This document shows, piece after piece, positions 56,851 through 64,000 of a DNA stretch of 64,000 nucleotides. How positions within the stretch are numbered: position 1 is the stretch's first letter; every line of letters begins with the position of its first letter. The position numbers and the translations under genes are program-made. The notes under the pieces were generated by a model. The model did not search any database and was not told where the DNA came from. It worked only from the letters and a program-made list of their open reading frames with translations. The stretch comes from Streptomyces bicolor (GTDB lineage Bacteria > Actinomycetota > Actinomycetes > Streptomycetales > Streptomycetaceae): NCBI RefSeq assembly GCF_000719285.1, contig NZ_JOFS01000010.1, forward strand, positions 124,001-188,000, given 5' to 3'.

Positions 56851-58908
56851 ATGGGCGGGGATGCGCACGGTATGACGGGAAATGTGCGTGACGCGCAGCC
56901 CCCGAGGCGGGGAGTCCAGACGCACGAGAACGTGCCCGGCAACGTCCTCGTCACCATCGGCGCGCTGCTCCTCGGCATGCTGCTCGCCGCCCTCGACCAG
57001 ACCATCGTGTCGACCGCGCTGCCGACCATCGTCAGCGACCTCGGCGGGCTGGAGCACCTGTCGTGGGTCGTGACCGCGTATCTGCTGGCGTCCACCGCCG
57101 CGACTCCGCTGTGGGGCAAGCTCGGTGACCAGTACGGCCGCAAGCGGCTCTTCCAGATCGCGATCGTGATCTTCCTCGTCGGTTCCGCGCTGTGCGGCAT
57201 GGCGCAGGACATGGCTCAGCTCATCGCCTTCCGGGCCGTTCAGGGGCTCGGGGGCGGCGGGCTCATGGTGCTGTCGATGGCGATCGTCGGTGACATCGTC
57301 CCGCCTCGTGAACGGGGGCGGTACCAGGGGCTGTTCGGTGCGGTGTTCGGGGCGAGCAGTGTGCTGGGGCCGCTGCTCGGCGGGGTGTTCACCGAGCATC
57401 TGAGCTGGCGGTGGGTGTTCTACGTCAATCTGCCCCTGGGGTTCGTCGCCCTTGCCGTCATCGCCGCCGTGCTGCGGATTCCGCACAGGGCGACGCGGCA
57501 TGTCATCGACTACCTCGGTACGTTCCTCATCGCGTCGGTCGCCACCTGTCTGGTGCTGGTGGCGTCCCTCGGGGGGACTACGTGGGGCTGGGGATCGGTG
57601 CAGATCGTCGGGCTGGCGCTGCTCGGGGTGGTGCTCGCCGTCGCGTTCGTGGCCGTGGAGCGGGCGGCCGCCGAACCTGTCCTGCCGCTCAAGCTGTTCC
57701 GGGTGCGGACGTTCACGCTGTCCGCGGTCATCAGCTTCATCATCGGGTTCGCGATGTTCGGCGCGATGACCTATCTGCCGACGTTTCTGCAGGTCGTGCA
57801 GGGGATCAGTCCGACCATGTCCGGGGTGCACATGCTGCCGATGGTCGTCGGCATGCTGCTGTCGTCGACCGGGTCCGGGCAGATCGTCAGTCGTACCGGG
57901 CGCTGGAAGGTGTTCCCGATCGCCGGGACCGGGGTCACCGTTCTGGGGCTGCTGCTGCTTCACCAGCTCGACATGGACAGCTCCACCGGCGAGATGAGTG
58001 TCTACTTCTTCGTGTTCGGGCTGGGGCTCGGGCTGGTCATGCAGGTGCTCGTGCTGATCGTGCAGAACGCCGTGTCGTACGAGGATCTCGGCGTCGCCAC
58101 GTCCGGGGCGACGTTCTTCCGGTCCATCGGGGCCTCGTTCGGCGTCGCCATCTTCGGCACGATCTTCGCGGGCCGGCTCGACGACAAGCTCGTGGAGGCG
58201 TTCCGGGGGGTACGGCTTCCTGGCGGTGTGTCGCTGGAAGGGCTGGAGGCGGACCCTCGGGGCATCGCCGAACTGCCGACCGGGTTGCGGCCGGGGGCGC
58301 TGGAGGCGTACGCGTCCGCGATCACGGACGTGTTCCTCTACGCCGCTCCCGTCGCGCTGCTCGGATTCGTGCTCGCCTGGTTCCTGCGGGAGGACAGGCT
58401 GCGGGGGTCCGTCAGGGCGCCCGACGTCACCGAGACGCTGGCCAGCAATCCGGTCGAGCGGTCGTCGTACGACGAGGTGTGCCGGGCGTTGTCGGTGCTG
58501 GGGACGCGGGAGGGGCGGCGGGAGGTGTACCGGAAGATCACCGAGCGGGCCGGGTACGACCTGCTGCCCGCGGCCGGCTGGCTGCTGCTGCGGATCAAGA
58601 AGTACGGCTGGGTGGAGCCGGCGGTGCTCGCCGAGCGCAGTGCCGTGCCGTTGACCGTCGTCCTCGATGCGGCGCGGCAGGTGGAGGGGCGGGGGCTGGC
58701 CCGGCGGGAGGGGCTGGATCTTGTGCTGACCGATCGGGGGCGGGAGGTTGCCGAGCGGTTGGCCCGGGTGCGGGAGGAGTCGCTGGCGGAGTTGCTGGGG
58801 GACTGGTGGGGGCCGGATCGGCCTACCGATCTGATCCAGTTGGTGAAGGAGCTGAACGAGGAGTTGTGCGGCTCGGATCGTGAGCAGCCGGGTGCCTCCG
58901 GCGGTTAG
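56851..58908 (+). CDS. MFS exporter with C-terminal cytosolic domain
   Basis: A 685-residue DHA2-type MFS transporter. Residues 25-520 carry 14 helices with motif A (GKLGDQYGRKRLFQ) and LLAALDQTIVSTALPTIV in helix 1. The last 165 residues (from about 525, DVTETLASNPVERSSYDEVC) form a cytosolic domain with a helix-turn-helix-like segment (LLRIKKYGWVEPAVLAERSA), VVLDAARQVEGRGLARRE and DLVLTDRGREVAERLARVRE, resembling MarR-type winged helices. The extra domain could sense substrate or DNA. The ATG at 56851 has GGGAGG upstream. No regulator gene is adjacent, so the fused domain may replace one. Confidence 0.88.
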   Translation: MGGDAHGMTGNVRDAQPPRRGVQTHENVPGNVLVTIGALLLGMLLAALDQTIVSTALPTIVSDLGGLEHLSWVVTAYLLASTAATPLWGKLGDQYGRKRLFQIAIVIFLVGSALCGMAQDMAQLIAFRAVQGLGGGGLMVLSMAIVGDIVPPRERGRYQGLFGAVFGASSVLGPLLGGVFTEHLSWRWVFYVNLPLGFVALAVIAAVLRIPHRATRHVIDYLGTFLIASVATCLVLVASLGGTTWGWGSVQIVGLALLGVVLAVAFVAVERAAAEPVLPLKLFRVRTFTLSAVISFIIGFAMFGAMTYLPTFLQVVQGISPTMSGVHMLPMVVGMLLSSTGSGQIVSRTGRWKVFPIAGTGVTVLGLLLLHQLDMDSSTGEMSVYFFVFGLGLGLVMQVLVLIVQNAVSYEDLGVATSGATFFRSIGASFGVAIFGTIFAGRLDDKLVEAFRGVRLPGGVSLEGLEADPRGIAELPTGLRPGALEAYASAITDVFLYAAPVALLGFVLAWFLREDRLRGSVRAPDVTETLASNPVERSSYDEVCRALSVLGTREGRREVYRKITERAGYDLLPAAGWLLLRIKKYGWVEPAVLAERSAVPLTVVLDAARQVEGRGLARREGLDLVLTDRGREVAERLARVREESLAELLGDWWGPDRPTDLIQLVKELNEELCGSDREQPGASGG

Positions 58909-58916
58909 GCCGGGGT

Positions 58917-59230
58917 GCCTGCGGCGGCCTGCGCGGGTTTGGTGGGGTGCGCGTGCGGATGCCTGCGGCGCCTGTGCGGGTTTGGTGGGGGTGCGCGTAG
59001 CGCCTGCGGGTGGGTTGTGGGTCGGGGCCGGGCCGGGGGGTGTCCGTCCTCGGACCGGCGGCTGGGCTTAGGCCGGGAGGTGCTGCGTGTTGACGCCGGC
59101 CACTGCGGGCGGACACCCCCCGGCCCGTCCCCTTCCCGCCGTCGGCGGCTGCGGGCCGTGGGGGTGCACGCCCGCCTAGCTGCGGGCAGTCGTGCCGCTG
59201 GGGCGGCACGGGTGGGCGCAGCGGCACTCG
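58917..59230. repeat. Complex intergenic repeat element
   Basis: Two 41-44-base direct repeats (units starting 58917 and 58961, a partial third at 59002, sharing GCGGGTTTGGTGGGG and GTGCGCG) are followed by an 18-base-pair inverted repeat CGGGCCGGGGGGTGTCCG at 59029-59046 and 59110-59127. The element fills the 362-base gap between the MFS and GNAT genes. It contains no supportable gene. As I remember, similar sequences recur in Streptomyces genomes. Confidence 0.55.
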
Positions 59231-59270
59231 GTCGCGCCGGGCCGTGCACCCACCCCCGCCCCGCCCAGAG

Positions 59271-59771
59271 TCACCGCAGTGCCTTGCTGAACCAGTGCTC
59301 GGCGTAGACGTCGTCGTTGTGCGGCGCCGTCTCCGCGTAGCCGAGGCGGGTGTACAGGGCCCGTGCCTCTGTCAGGTCGTGGCGGGTGTCCAGGATCATG
59401 CGGGTGGCGCCGAAGGTGCGGGCGGTTTCCTCGGCGGCCCTGACCAGGACCTGGCCGCCGCCCTTGCCGCGCAGCGCCCCGTGGACGAAGACCCGCGTGA
59501 GCTCGGCGGTGTCCGCGTCCAGCAGTCTGACGCCGGCGGAACCGGCCGGCTCGCCCGCGTATCGGGCGACCAGCAACCGGCCCTTGGGCGGGGTGAGTTC
59601 GGCACCCGTGTGGGCGGCGAGCTCGCCTTCCAGCTCGGCCGGGTCGGTGCGGTGGCCCTCGTGGCGGAGGTAGTAGCGGTCGCTGACCTCCGTGTAGTAC
59701 GCCCGCCAGAGCGCGGCGGCGACGGGGGAGTTGTGGGGTTCCGGGGCGACGGTCCAGGTCATGGCCGTCAT
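59271..59771 (-). CDS. GNAT acetyltransferase
   Basis: A 166-residue GNAT enzyme. The acetyl-CoA loop is VFVHGALRGKGGGQVLVRAA and the C-terminal block is EARALYTRLGYAET. It differs from the RimJ-like GNAT at 44753 and belongs to the general small-amine or amino-acid acetylating group; the substrate is unknown. ATG 59771 and ATG 59762 are both in frame, and no ribosome site is clear. It is divergent from the next gene, with 99 bases between the starts. Confidence 0.85.
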   Translation of the reverse strand: MTAMTWTVAPEPHNSPVAAALWRAYYTEVSDRYYLRHEGHRTDPAELEGELAAHTGAELTPPKGRLLVARYAGEPAGSAGVRLLDADTAELTRVFVHGALRGKGGGQVLVRAAEETARTFGATRMILDTRHDLTEARALYTRLGYAETAPHNDDVYAEHWFSKALR

Positions 59772-59870
59772 TGTGGGAGGGGGAACCAATGGCTTCGCAA
59801 GCGAATATGACAATCCGGTGCGGCGAGTCGCGGGCCGTTTGAGGGACCTCCTTGGGGCAACCCGCCAGAC

Positions 59871-60440
59871 ATGTCCACAGGTGTGATCGTTCTGATAGTG
59901 ATCGTGGCGGTCGTCATCGTGCTCGGCGCGGCCGTCCTGGCCCTGCGTGCCCGGGGTACGCAGGGCAGCAGGGGTCTGAAGCGGCGCTTCGGTCCCGAGT
60001 ACGAGCGGGCCGTGGCCCGGCACGACGGCGACACCAAGGCCGCCGAGCGTGAGCTCGCCCAGCGGGTCGAACGGCACGGCGGGTTGCGTGAGCGGCCGCT
60101 GGAGCCGACCGAGGCCGAGCGGTTCGAGGCGCGCTGGACGGCGGCCCAGGAGCACTTCGTCGACGCGCCGCGCGAGGCGGTCGGTGAGGCCGACCGGCTG
60201 CTCGCCGACCTGGCGCGGGCGCGCGGGTTCCCGGACGGCGCGCAGTACGAGGAGCAACTCTCCGCCCTCTCCGTGCACCACGCCGCCCATGTGCAGGGCT
60301 ACCGGCACGTCCACCGGGTCGCCCACGCACCCGCTGAAGGATCCGGTACGGAGGACATGCGCGAGGCCATGATCGAGGGACGCGCGCTCTTCGAGGACCT
60401 GATGGGGGCCTCCCACAAGCAGCACGCGGGCAGGAGTTGA
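59871..60440 (+). CDS. Membrane-anchored protein with HFVDxPR motif
   Basis: A 189-residue protein: one N-terminal membrane helix (VIVLIVIVAVVIVLGAAVLA), a charged region and a C-terminal helical part with the motif WTAAQEHFVDAPREAVGEAD near residue 88. The same motif occurs in the following small protein. The orientation suggests the body is cytosolic or at the inner surface. There is no known enzymatic motif, and the family is unknown to me. ATG 59871; the next gene starts 6 bases after its stop, so the two form an operon. Confidence 0.75.
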   Translation: MSTGVIVLIVIVAVVIVLGAAVLALRARGTQGSRGLKRRFGPEYERAVARHDGDTKAAERELAQRVERHGGLRERPLEPTEAERFEARWTAAQEHFVDAPREAVGEADRLLADLARARGFPDGAQYEEQLSALSVHHAAHVQGYRHVHRVAHAPAEGSGTEDMREAMIEGRALFEDLMGASHKQHAGRS

Positions 60441-60445
60441 GGGAC

Positions 60446-60772
60446 ATGCCGGACGTCACGAAAGCAGCCCCGCTCCTCGCCCATGAGGAGCGCGACAAGC
60501 TCGAACTGCGGGTGCAGCAGGCGGTGGCACACTTCGTCGATCAGCCACGTGCCGCCGTCGAGGAGGCCGATCACGCGGTAGAGGACCTCGTCGGCCGGTT
60601 CACCGAGGCCCTGGCCGAGCGCCGCCGTACCCTGCGCAGGACCTGGCAGTCCACGGACGGCGCCGACGAGATCCCCGCGACCGCTGACGCCGCCGACACG
60701 GCCGACACGGAGCAGCTCCGGCTCGCCTTGCGCGACTATCGGGAGCTGGCGGAACGGCTTCTCCGTACCTGA
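60446..60772 (+). CDS. Small protein with HFVDxPR motif
   Basis: A 108-residue soluble protein that repeats the motif of the preceding one (VQQAVAHFVDQPRAAVEEAD) followed by an acidic Ala/Thr-rich tail. It lacks the membrane helix. The two adjacent genes thus appear to be duplicated versions of a module used with and without a membrane anchor. ATG 60446 is preferred because of GGAG and GAGGG upstream; a TTG at 60437 is possible. It ends overlapping the convergent DUF1992 gene by 37 bases. The function is unknown. Confidence 0.7.
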   Translation: MPDVTKAAPLLAHEERDKLELRVQQAVAHFVDQPRAAVEEADHAVEDLVGRFTEALAERRRTLRRTWQSTDGADEIPATADAADTADTEQLRLALRDYRELAERLLRT

Positions 60773-61218
60773 CCACCCGACGCATCCGACGCCTCAGTCC
60801 CGTCGGCCGGCCCGTTTCCCTCCCGGCGCTCGCGCCACTGACGTACGACCTCCTCCACGTCGTACGGCTTCTTTCCCAGGGGCGGGCCGGGCGGCGGCTT
60901 CAGCAGCATGTCGCGGATCTTGACGTTCACGTCCGTGATGATCTTCCGGACGATCCGTTCGCTGGGCGCCGCGTATGCCGCCGTCAGCGCGTCCTCCGCC
61001 TCCTTGCGCAGGGCCAGGGCCGGGGGCAGGACCGACAGGCCCTCGCGGGCCATTTTGCGTTTGACCCACCACAGTTCGTCGTACGGGGCTTCCAGGTCGT
61101 TCGGCAGTGGTTCGCCCGCGCCGGGCAGGCTGTCGAAGTCGCCGCGCTCCTGCGCGTCGTGGATCTGCTTGTCGACCCAGGACTCGAACGGGACGCCGGG
61201 GGGCTTTCGCTCGGTCAT
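60736..61218 (-). CDS. DUF1992 (DnaJ-homologue C28 type) protein
   Basis: A 160-residue protein with the DUF1992 domain (VDKQIHDAQERGDFDSLPGA, GEPLPNDLEAPYDELWWVKR, then LPPALALRKEAEDAL). This domain occurs in human DNAJC28 and in many bacteria; no biochemical role is known. An Arg/Ser-rich tail (GGQVRRSRSASSR) overlaps the end of the convergent neighbour. ATG at 61218. Its gene is divergent from the FHA protein. Confidence 0.85.
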   Translation of the reverse strand: MTERKPPGVPFESWVDKQIHDAQERGDFDSLPGAGEPLPNDLEAPYDELWWVKRKMAREGLSVLPPALALRKEAEDALTAAYAAPSERIVRKIITDVNVKIRDMLLKPPPGPPLGKKPYDVEEVVRQWRERREGNGPADGTEASDASGGQVRRSRSASSR

Positions 61219-61316
61219 GAGCTCATTGTGCCGGACGCGGCGGTGCCGGGCGATTTATCATGCGGGCTCGGTGGCCAAAACGGCCGTCGTACAAGGATGT
61301 TTCAGGAGGGGCGCTC

Positions 61317-61709
61317 GTGCTCGAACTCACCATGGCCGCCGTGTCCGCGGCGGACGAGGGTGCCACGGCCGGCATGCTCATGGCCGACGCGCCCAGCGAG
61401 CCGGGCGCCGTGCTGCGGGTGGGCCGGGACAAGGCGGTGTGCCGGCTGGCGACGCCGGACGACTGGCTGTTCGTGTCGCGGGTCCACCTGGAGTTCCTGT
61501 GCGGGCCCGACGGCGGCTGGCAGGTGACCTGGCTGCGCGGCTCGCAGGCCGACCCGTCCTCCGAGGTGCGGCTGACCGTGGGGGAGTACGCCCAGCCGAT
61601 CGCGTACGGCGGGACGGTCCCGCTGCCCAGGGGCGGCAGCGGTGAGATCGTCGTCCAGGACCGTACGGCGCCCCGTAGCGTCAACGTCGGCTTCTATCAC
61701 GAGGCTTGA
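61317..61709 (+). CDS. Small FHA-domain protein
   Basis: A 130-residue protein made essentially of one forkhead-associated domain. The phosphothreonine-binding residues are in VLRVGRDKAVCRLAT and LFVSRVHLEFLC, and the N-terminal VLELTMAAVSAA strand is kept. FHA proteins bind phosphothreonine and act in Ser/Thr-kinase signalling, which is extensive in Streptomyces. No kinase gene is adjacent. GTG 61317 has AGGAGGGG upstream. Confidence 0.82.
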   Translation: MLELTMAAVSAADEGATAGMLMADAPSEPGAVLRVGRDKAVCRLATPDDWLFVSRVHLEFLCGPDGGWQVTWLRGSQADPSSEVRLTVGEYAQPIAYGGTVPLPRGGSGEIVVQDRTAPRSVNVGFYHEA

Positions 61710-61722
61710 GCCCGGCGTCCGG

Positions 61723-62391
61723 CTACAGCACCCGCGCCAGCGCGAAGCCGTCGTAGCCCTTGCCGCCCACCGTCTGGACCGCCGTGCCGGTCAACCTCGG
61801 GTGGCTGCCGATCAGTTCGATCGCGGCGCGGCTGCCCTGGATGTCCGGCGCGGTGCTCCCGGCGTCGGCGACCCGGCCGCCGCGCACCACGTTGTCCACG
61901 ACGATCAGGCTGCCGGTGCGGGTGAGCCGCAGGGCCCACTCGATGTAGTGCGGGTTGTTGGCCTTGTCGGCGTCGATGAAGACCAGGTCGAAGGGGGCCG
62001 GGTTCTCGTCGGCCAGCTTGGGCAGCGCGTCCAGGGCCGCGCCGACCCGCACCTCGACGATCTTGTCCAGGCCCGCGCGCGCGATGTTGCGGGTGGCGAC
62101 CTCGGCGTGCTTGGGGTCGTACTCCAGCGAGATCAGGCGGCCGTCCACGGGCAGGGCGCGGGCCAGCCAGATGGTGCTGTAGCCGGCGAGGGTGCCGATC
62201 TCCAGGATGTTGCGGGCGCCCTGGATCTCGGCGAGCAGCTGGAGGAGCTTGCCCTGGGGCGCGGTGACGCTGATCATCGGGAGCCCCGCCGCCTCGCTGT
62301 CGCGCAGGGCCGCTTGGAGGACGTCGTCGTCGGGTGAGAGGTGGGCGGAGAAGTACTCGTCGACGTCGTCCCAGAGCTGCGACTCGCTCAT
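61723..62391 (-). CDS. SAM-dependent O-methyltransferase (family 3)
   Basis: A 222-residue class I methyltransferase of the O-methyltransferase family 3 (catechol / caffeoyl-CoA type). The SAM-binding motif is NILEIGTLAGYSTIWLA, the second is LISLEYDPKHAEVATRN, and the metal site is DLVFIDADKANNPHYIEWA, with a later VDNVVRGGRV. It methylates a hydroxyl group, perhaps on a catechol-type metabolite. ATG at 62391. It is convergent with the FHA gene, 13 bases apart. The target is unknown. Confidence 0.9.
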   Translation of the reverse strand: MSESQLWDDVDEYFSAHLSPDDDVLQAALRDSEAAGLPMISVTAPQGKLLQLLAEIQGARNILEIGTLAGYSTIWLARALPVDGRLISLEYDPKHAEVATRNIARAGLDKIVEVRVGAALDALPKLADENPAPFDLVFIDADKANNPHYIEWALRLTRTGSLIVVDNVVRGGRVADAGSTAPDIQGSRAAIELIGSHPRLTGTAVQTVGGKGYDGFALARVL

Positions 62392-62427
62392 CGCCTTGCC
62401 TTTCGTATGGGTCGTTAGATGCCCTAA

Positions 62428-62613
62428 CTACCCCTCTTCCCGGTCCGCGATACCAGGATGGTCGATTCCGGCGGTCGGCGCAGGTGCCTGGGCCGGCGGC
62501 CGCTGGGGTGTCCCAGGCCGGCGGGAGCGTCGTACGGCCGATGTCGCCGCCGTCGCCACGGCCGGCGTCAGCGCGCCGGCCACCGTCAGCAGCCATGCCG
62601 GGATTCCGGCCAC
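62428..62613 (-). CDS. Possible small secreted or membrane protein
   Basis: A 61-codon frame from GTG 62613 encodes AGIPAWLLTVAGALTPAVAT followed by a basic Pro-rich part (RRSRRPGTPQRPPAQAPAPT) and an acidic end. About 80% of third codon positions are G or C, a little below the genome norm. There is no clear ribosome site. It lies in the 537-base gap upstream of the O-methyltransferase gene and on the same strand. It may be real, but the evidence is weak. Confidence 0.35.
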   Translation of the reverse strand: MAGIPAWLLTVAGALTPAVATAATSAVRRSRRPGTPQRPPAQAPAPTAGIDHPGIADREEG

Positions 62614-62633
62614 CGTGCGCAGCCGTGCCGGGC

Positions 62634-62760
62634 GTGACCTGCGGGGTGTGAGCCTGCCGGTGTGTGATCCCGCGGTGCGTGAGTCCGTTGGGGGTGCTGG
62701 TGCCCCGCCGGGCGTGAGCCGCGGTGCGCGAGCTCGCCGGTGCGTGACCTCACCGGAGGC
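62634..62760. repeat. About 15-base degenerate tandem repeats
   Basis: The word GTGA(G/C/T)CC followed by TGC or CGC repeats at 62634, 62648, 62664, 62679, then 62714, 62729 (degenerate) and 62744, roughly every 15 bases. It lies in the gap between the small ORF and the GT87 gene. The rest of the gap, to 62928, shows nothing definite. Confidence 0.45.
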
Positions 62761-62928
62761 GGGCGGACCGGGCCCGGACTATCGTCATCCGGACAAAAGG
62801 AAGGCGGACGTCAGGTGAATCGGGGGTTGCCGGCGTCTCTCCCGGGGGTGGTGCGAGCACATAGGGTTCGTGGGGATTCCTGACGCATGTGCCGTGTGGG
62901 ACGAGGCGGGGCGGGAGGCCGACGAGGC

Positions 62929-64000
62929 GTGGCGAACGCGGAACGCGGTGGGCGCTCGGCGGAGGCGCTCGGCGGAGCCACGGCCGTCGGCGCTGTTCAG
63001 GCACGCGTGCGCGTGGCGCGGCTCGGCCTGTGGATGGTCGCCGCGATCCTCGCCGTCCGACAGGTGGCCGTCGTCCTCGGTACCCCGCGCGGGGAGCGGC
63101 TGACGGACCTGGAGACCTGGGTCGGCCCGTACGGCGTCCTGCATGTGAAGGGTTCGCTGTACGACTCGACGCAGTTCACCGGCACCCCGTTCGGCGGACT
63201 CGTCCTCAAGCCGCTGACCCGCGCCGCCGAGCAGGCCCTCGGCTGGGGCTGGACCTTCGGCACCCTTCTGCTCGTCGTCGCCCTCGGTCTGGTCGCCGCC
63301 CGCGCCCTGCCCCAGCCGGTCAGCCGGCGCACCTCCCTGCTCGCCGCGCCGGTCGCGATCAGCCTGCTCATGCTGTCGCTGCCGGTGCGCAACACGCTCT
63401 ACCTCGGCCAGACCAGCATCATGCCGGTGCTGCTGGTCCTGCTCGGCTGCTTCGCCGTGCGCGGCGAGCGCGCCAGCGGCGTCCTCATCGGCCTCGCGGC
63501 CGCACTCCAGCCGACGCTGCTGCTGTTCACGCCGCTGCTGTGGTTCACCGGCCGCCGCCGGGCCGTGCTCTCCACGGGGGCCACGTTCGCCGGGTGCACG
63601 GCGGTCGCCTGGGTGGCGATGCCGCACGACTCGTACACCTACTGGGTCCACCACATGGCCGGCGTCGGCCTCGGCGGGCGCGCCGACGACCTCGCCAACC
63701 AGTCCCTGCACGGCGCGCTGCTGCGACTGGGGCTCACCGGGCCCCTGGAGATCGCCCTCTTCCTGCTCCTCGGCGCCGCCGTCGCCGCCCTCGCCGTGCG
63801 CCGCGCCGTGCGCTACGCCCACGACGGACAGCTCCTCCTCGCCGTCGCGATCACCGGCTGCGCGGCGATCGTCGTGTCGCCCACCGCCTGGCAGCACCAG
63901 CTGCTGTGGGTGCTGCTCGCGGTCGTCGGCCAGGTGGGCAGGCGGGCCTCCGACCGCTACGTCTGGCCGGTCGCGATCGTGCTGGTCATGACGCTGCCGG
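62929..64000 (+). CDS. GT87 family mannosyltransferase, partial
   Basis: The first 357 codons of a glycosyltransferase 87 (DUF2029) membrane enzyme running off the right edge. After about 35 polar residues the membrane helices start (LGLWMVAAILAVRQVAVVLG), followed by the acidic external loop TDLETWVGPYGVLHVKGS with the catalytic-type Asp, then many helices. Such enzymes transfer mannose or arabinose from a polyprenyl phosphate donor to cell-envelope glycans. GTG 62929 is chosen for its GGGAGG 10 bases upstream; ATG 62887 is also in frame, but the extra residues are Gly/Arg-rich. The C-terminus is beyond the window. Confidence 0.82.
   Translation, partial: MANAERGGRSAEALGGATAVGAVQARVRVARLGLWMVAAILAVRQVAVVLGTPRGERLTDLETWVGPYGVLHVKGSLYDSTQFTGTPFGGLVLKPLTRAAEQALGWGWTFGTLLLVVALGLVAARALPQPVSRRTSLLAAPVAISLLMLSLPVRNTLYLGQTSIMPVLLVLLGCFAVRGERASGVLIGLAAALQPTLLLFTPLLWFTGRRRAVLSTGATFAGCTAVAWVAMPHDSYTYWVHHMAGVGLGGRADDLANQSLHGALLRLGLTGPLEIALFLLLGAAVAALAVRRAVRYAHDGQLLLAVAITGCAAIVVSPTAWQHQLLWVLLAVVGQVGRRASDRYVWPVAIVLVMTLP

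Overview
The window is very GC-rich chromosomal DNA with G or C at almost every third codon position, frequent GTG and TTG starts, and several promoters whose -10 box sits so close to the start codon that the mRNA is probably leaderless. Together with the gene content (a FasR-type regulator next to fabD-fabH-acpP-fabF, a DUF3145 gene, homodimeric aceE followed by DUF3052, TerD/TerC-type stress genes) this points to the core region of a Streptomyces chromosome. From memory the order resembles the S. coelicolor SCO2345-SCO2391 neighbourhood in inverted or parallel layout; this could not be checked here. I see no insertion sequence, prophage, CRISPR array or rRNA; one tRNA-Val(UAC) is present.

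Layout. 1-5 kb: the start of a secreted protein, an unknown Ala-rich protein, an EI24 membrane protein, a secreted peptidase-C15-like protein, and a divergent LysR/RidA pair. 5-9.6 kb: a sugar module (GH3 beta-glucosidase with a PA14 insert, galM, SGNH lipoprotein) with a TetR gene reduced to its C-terminal domain. 9.8-15.3 kb: DUF3145 and the type II fatty acid synthase cluster fabD-fabH-acpP-fabF with fasR upstream. 15.6-27.4 kb: pirin, MMPL transporter, serine hydrolase, a MerR/aldo-keto reductase pair, DUF4429, a DUF1023 hydrolase, a divergent TetR/MFS pair and a K+ channel. 27.5-31.7 kb: aceE, DUF3052 and a peroxiredoxin. 31.8-41 kb: a Ter stress locus with two TerD proteins, a DUF475/TerC membrane protein, two further TerD-superfamily proteins, and the Ter-linked biosynthetic operon (HpcH/HpaI-like lyase, a large fused phosphoribosyltransferase/TRSP/StiP/PELOTA protein, HAD phosphatase). 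41-53.6 kb: a zinc ribbon protein, a coiled-coil membrane protein, a DUF4097 lipoprotein, tRNA-Val, GNAT, PanE, DedA and DoxX proteins, an FAD oxidoreductase, a PhoD-like phosphatase and a secreted HNH nuclease. 53.7-64 kb: a yybP-ykoY (Mn2+) riboswitch in front of a GDT1-type Mn/Ca exporter, a HAD hydrolase, a peptidoglycan-binding protein, a MFS exporter with a cytosolic C-terminal domain, a pair of related small proteins, DUF1992, an FHA protein, an O-methyltransferase and the start of a GT87 mannosyltransferase.

The most distinctive features are (i) the Ter locus, in which two promoters share a GGGAACCC-N16-CGT motif with identical spacing; (ii) a dispersed two-armed repeat (core GGGGCGCGGGGAACTGCGCG) found at nine loci, one of them inside the phosphoribosyltransferase gene where it is read in frame as an inter-domain linker; and (iii) several long perfect inverted repeats in regulatory regions, notably 15432-15499 and 14107-14133.
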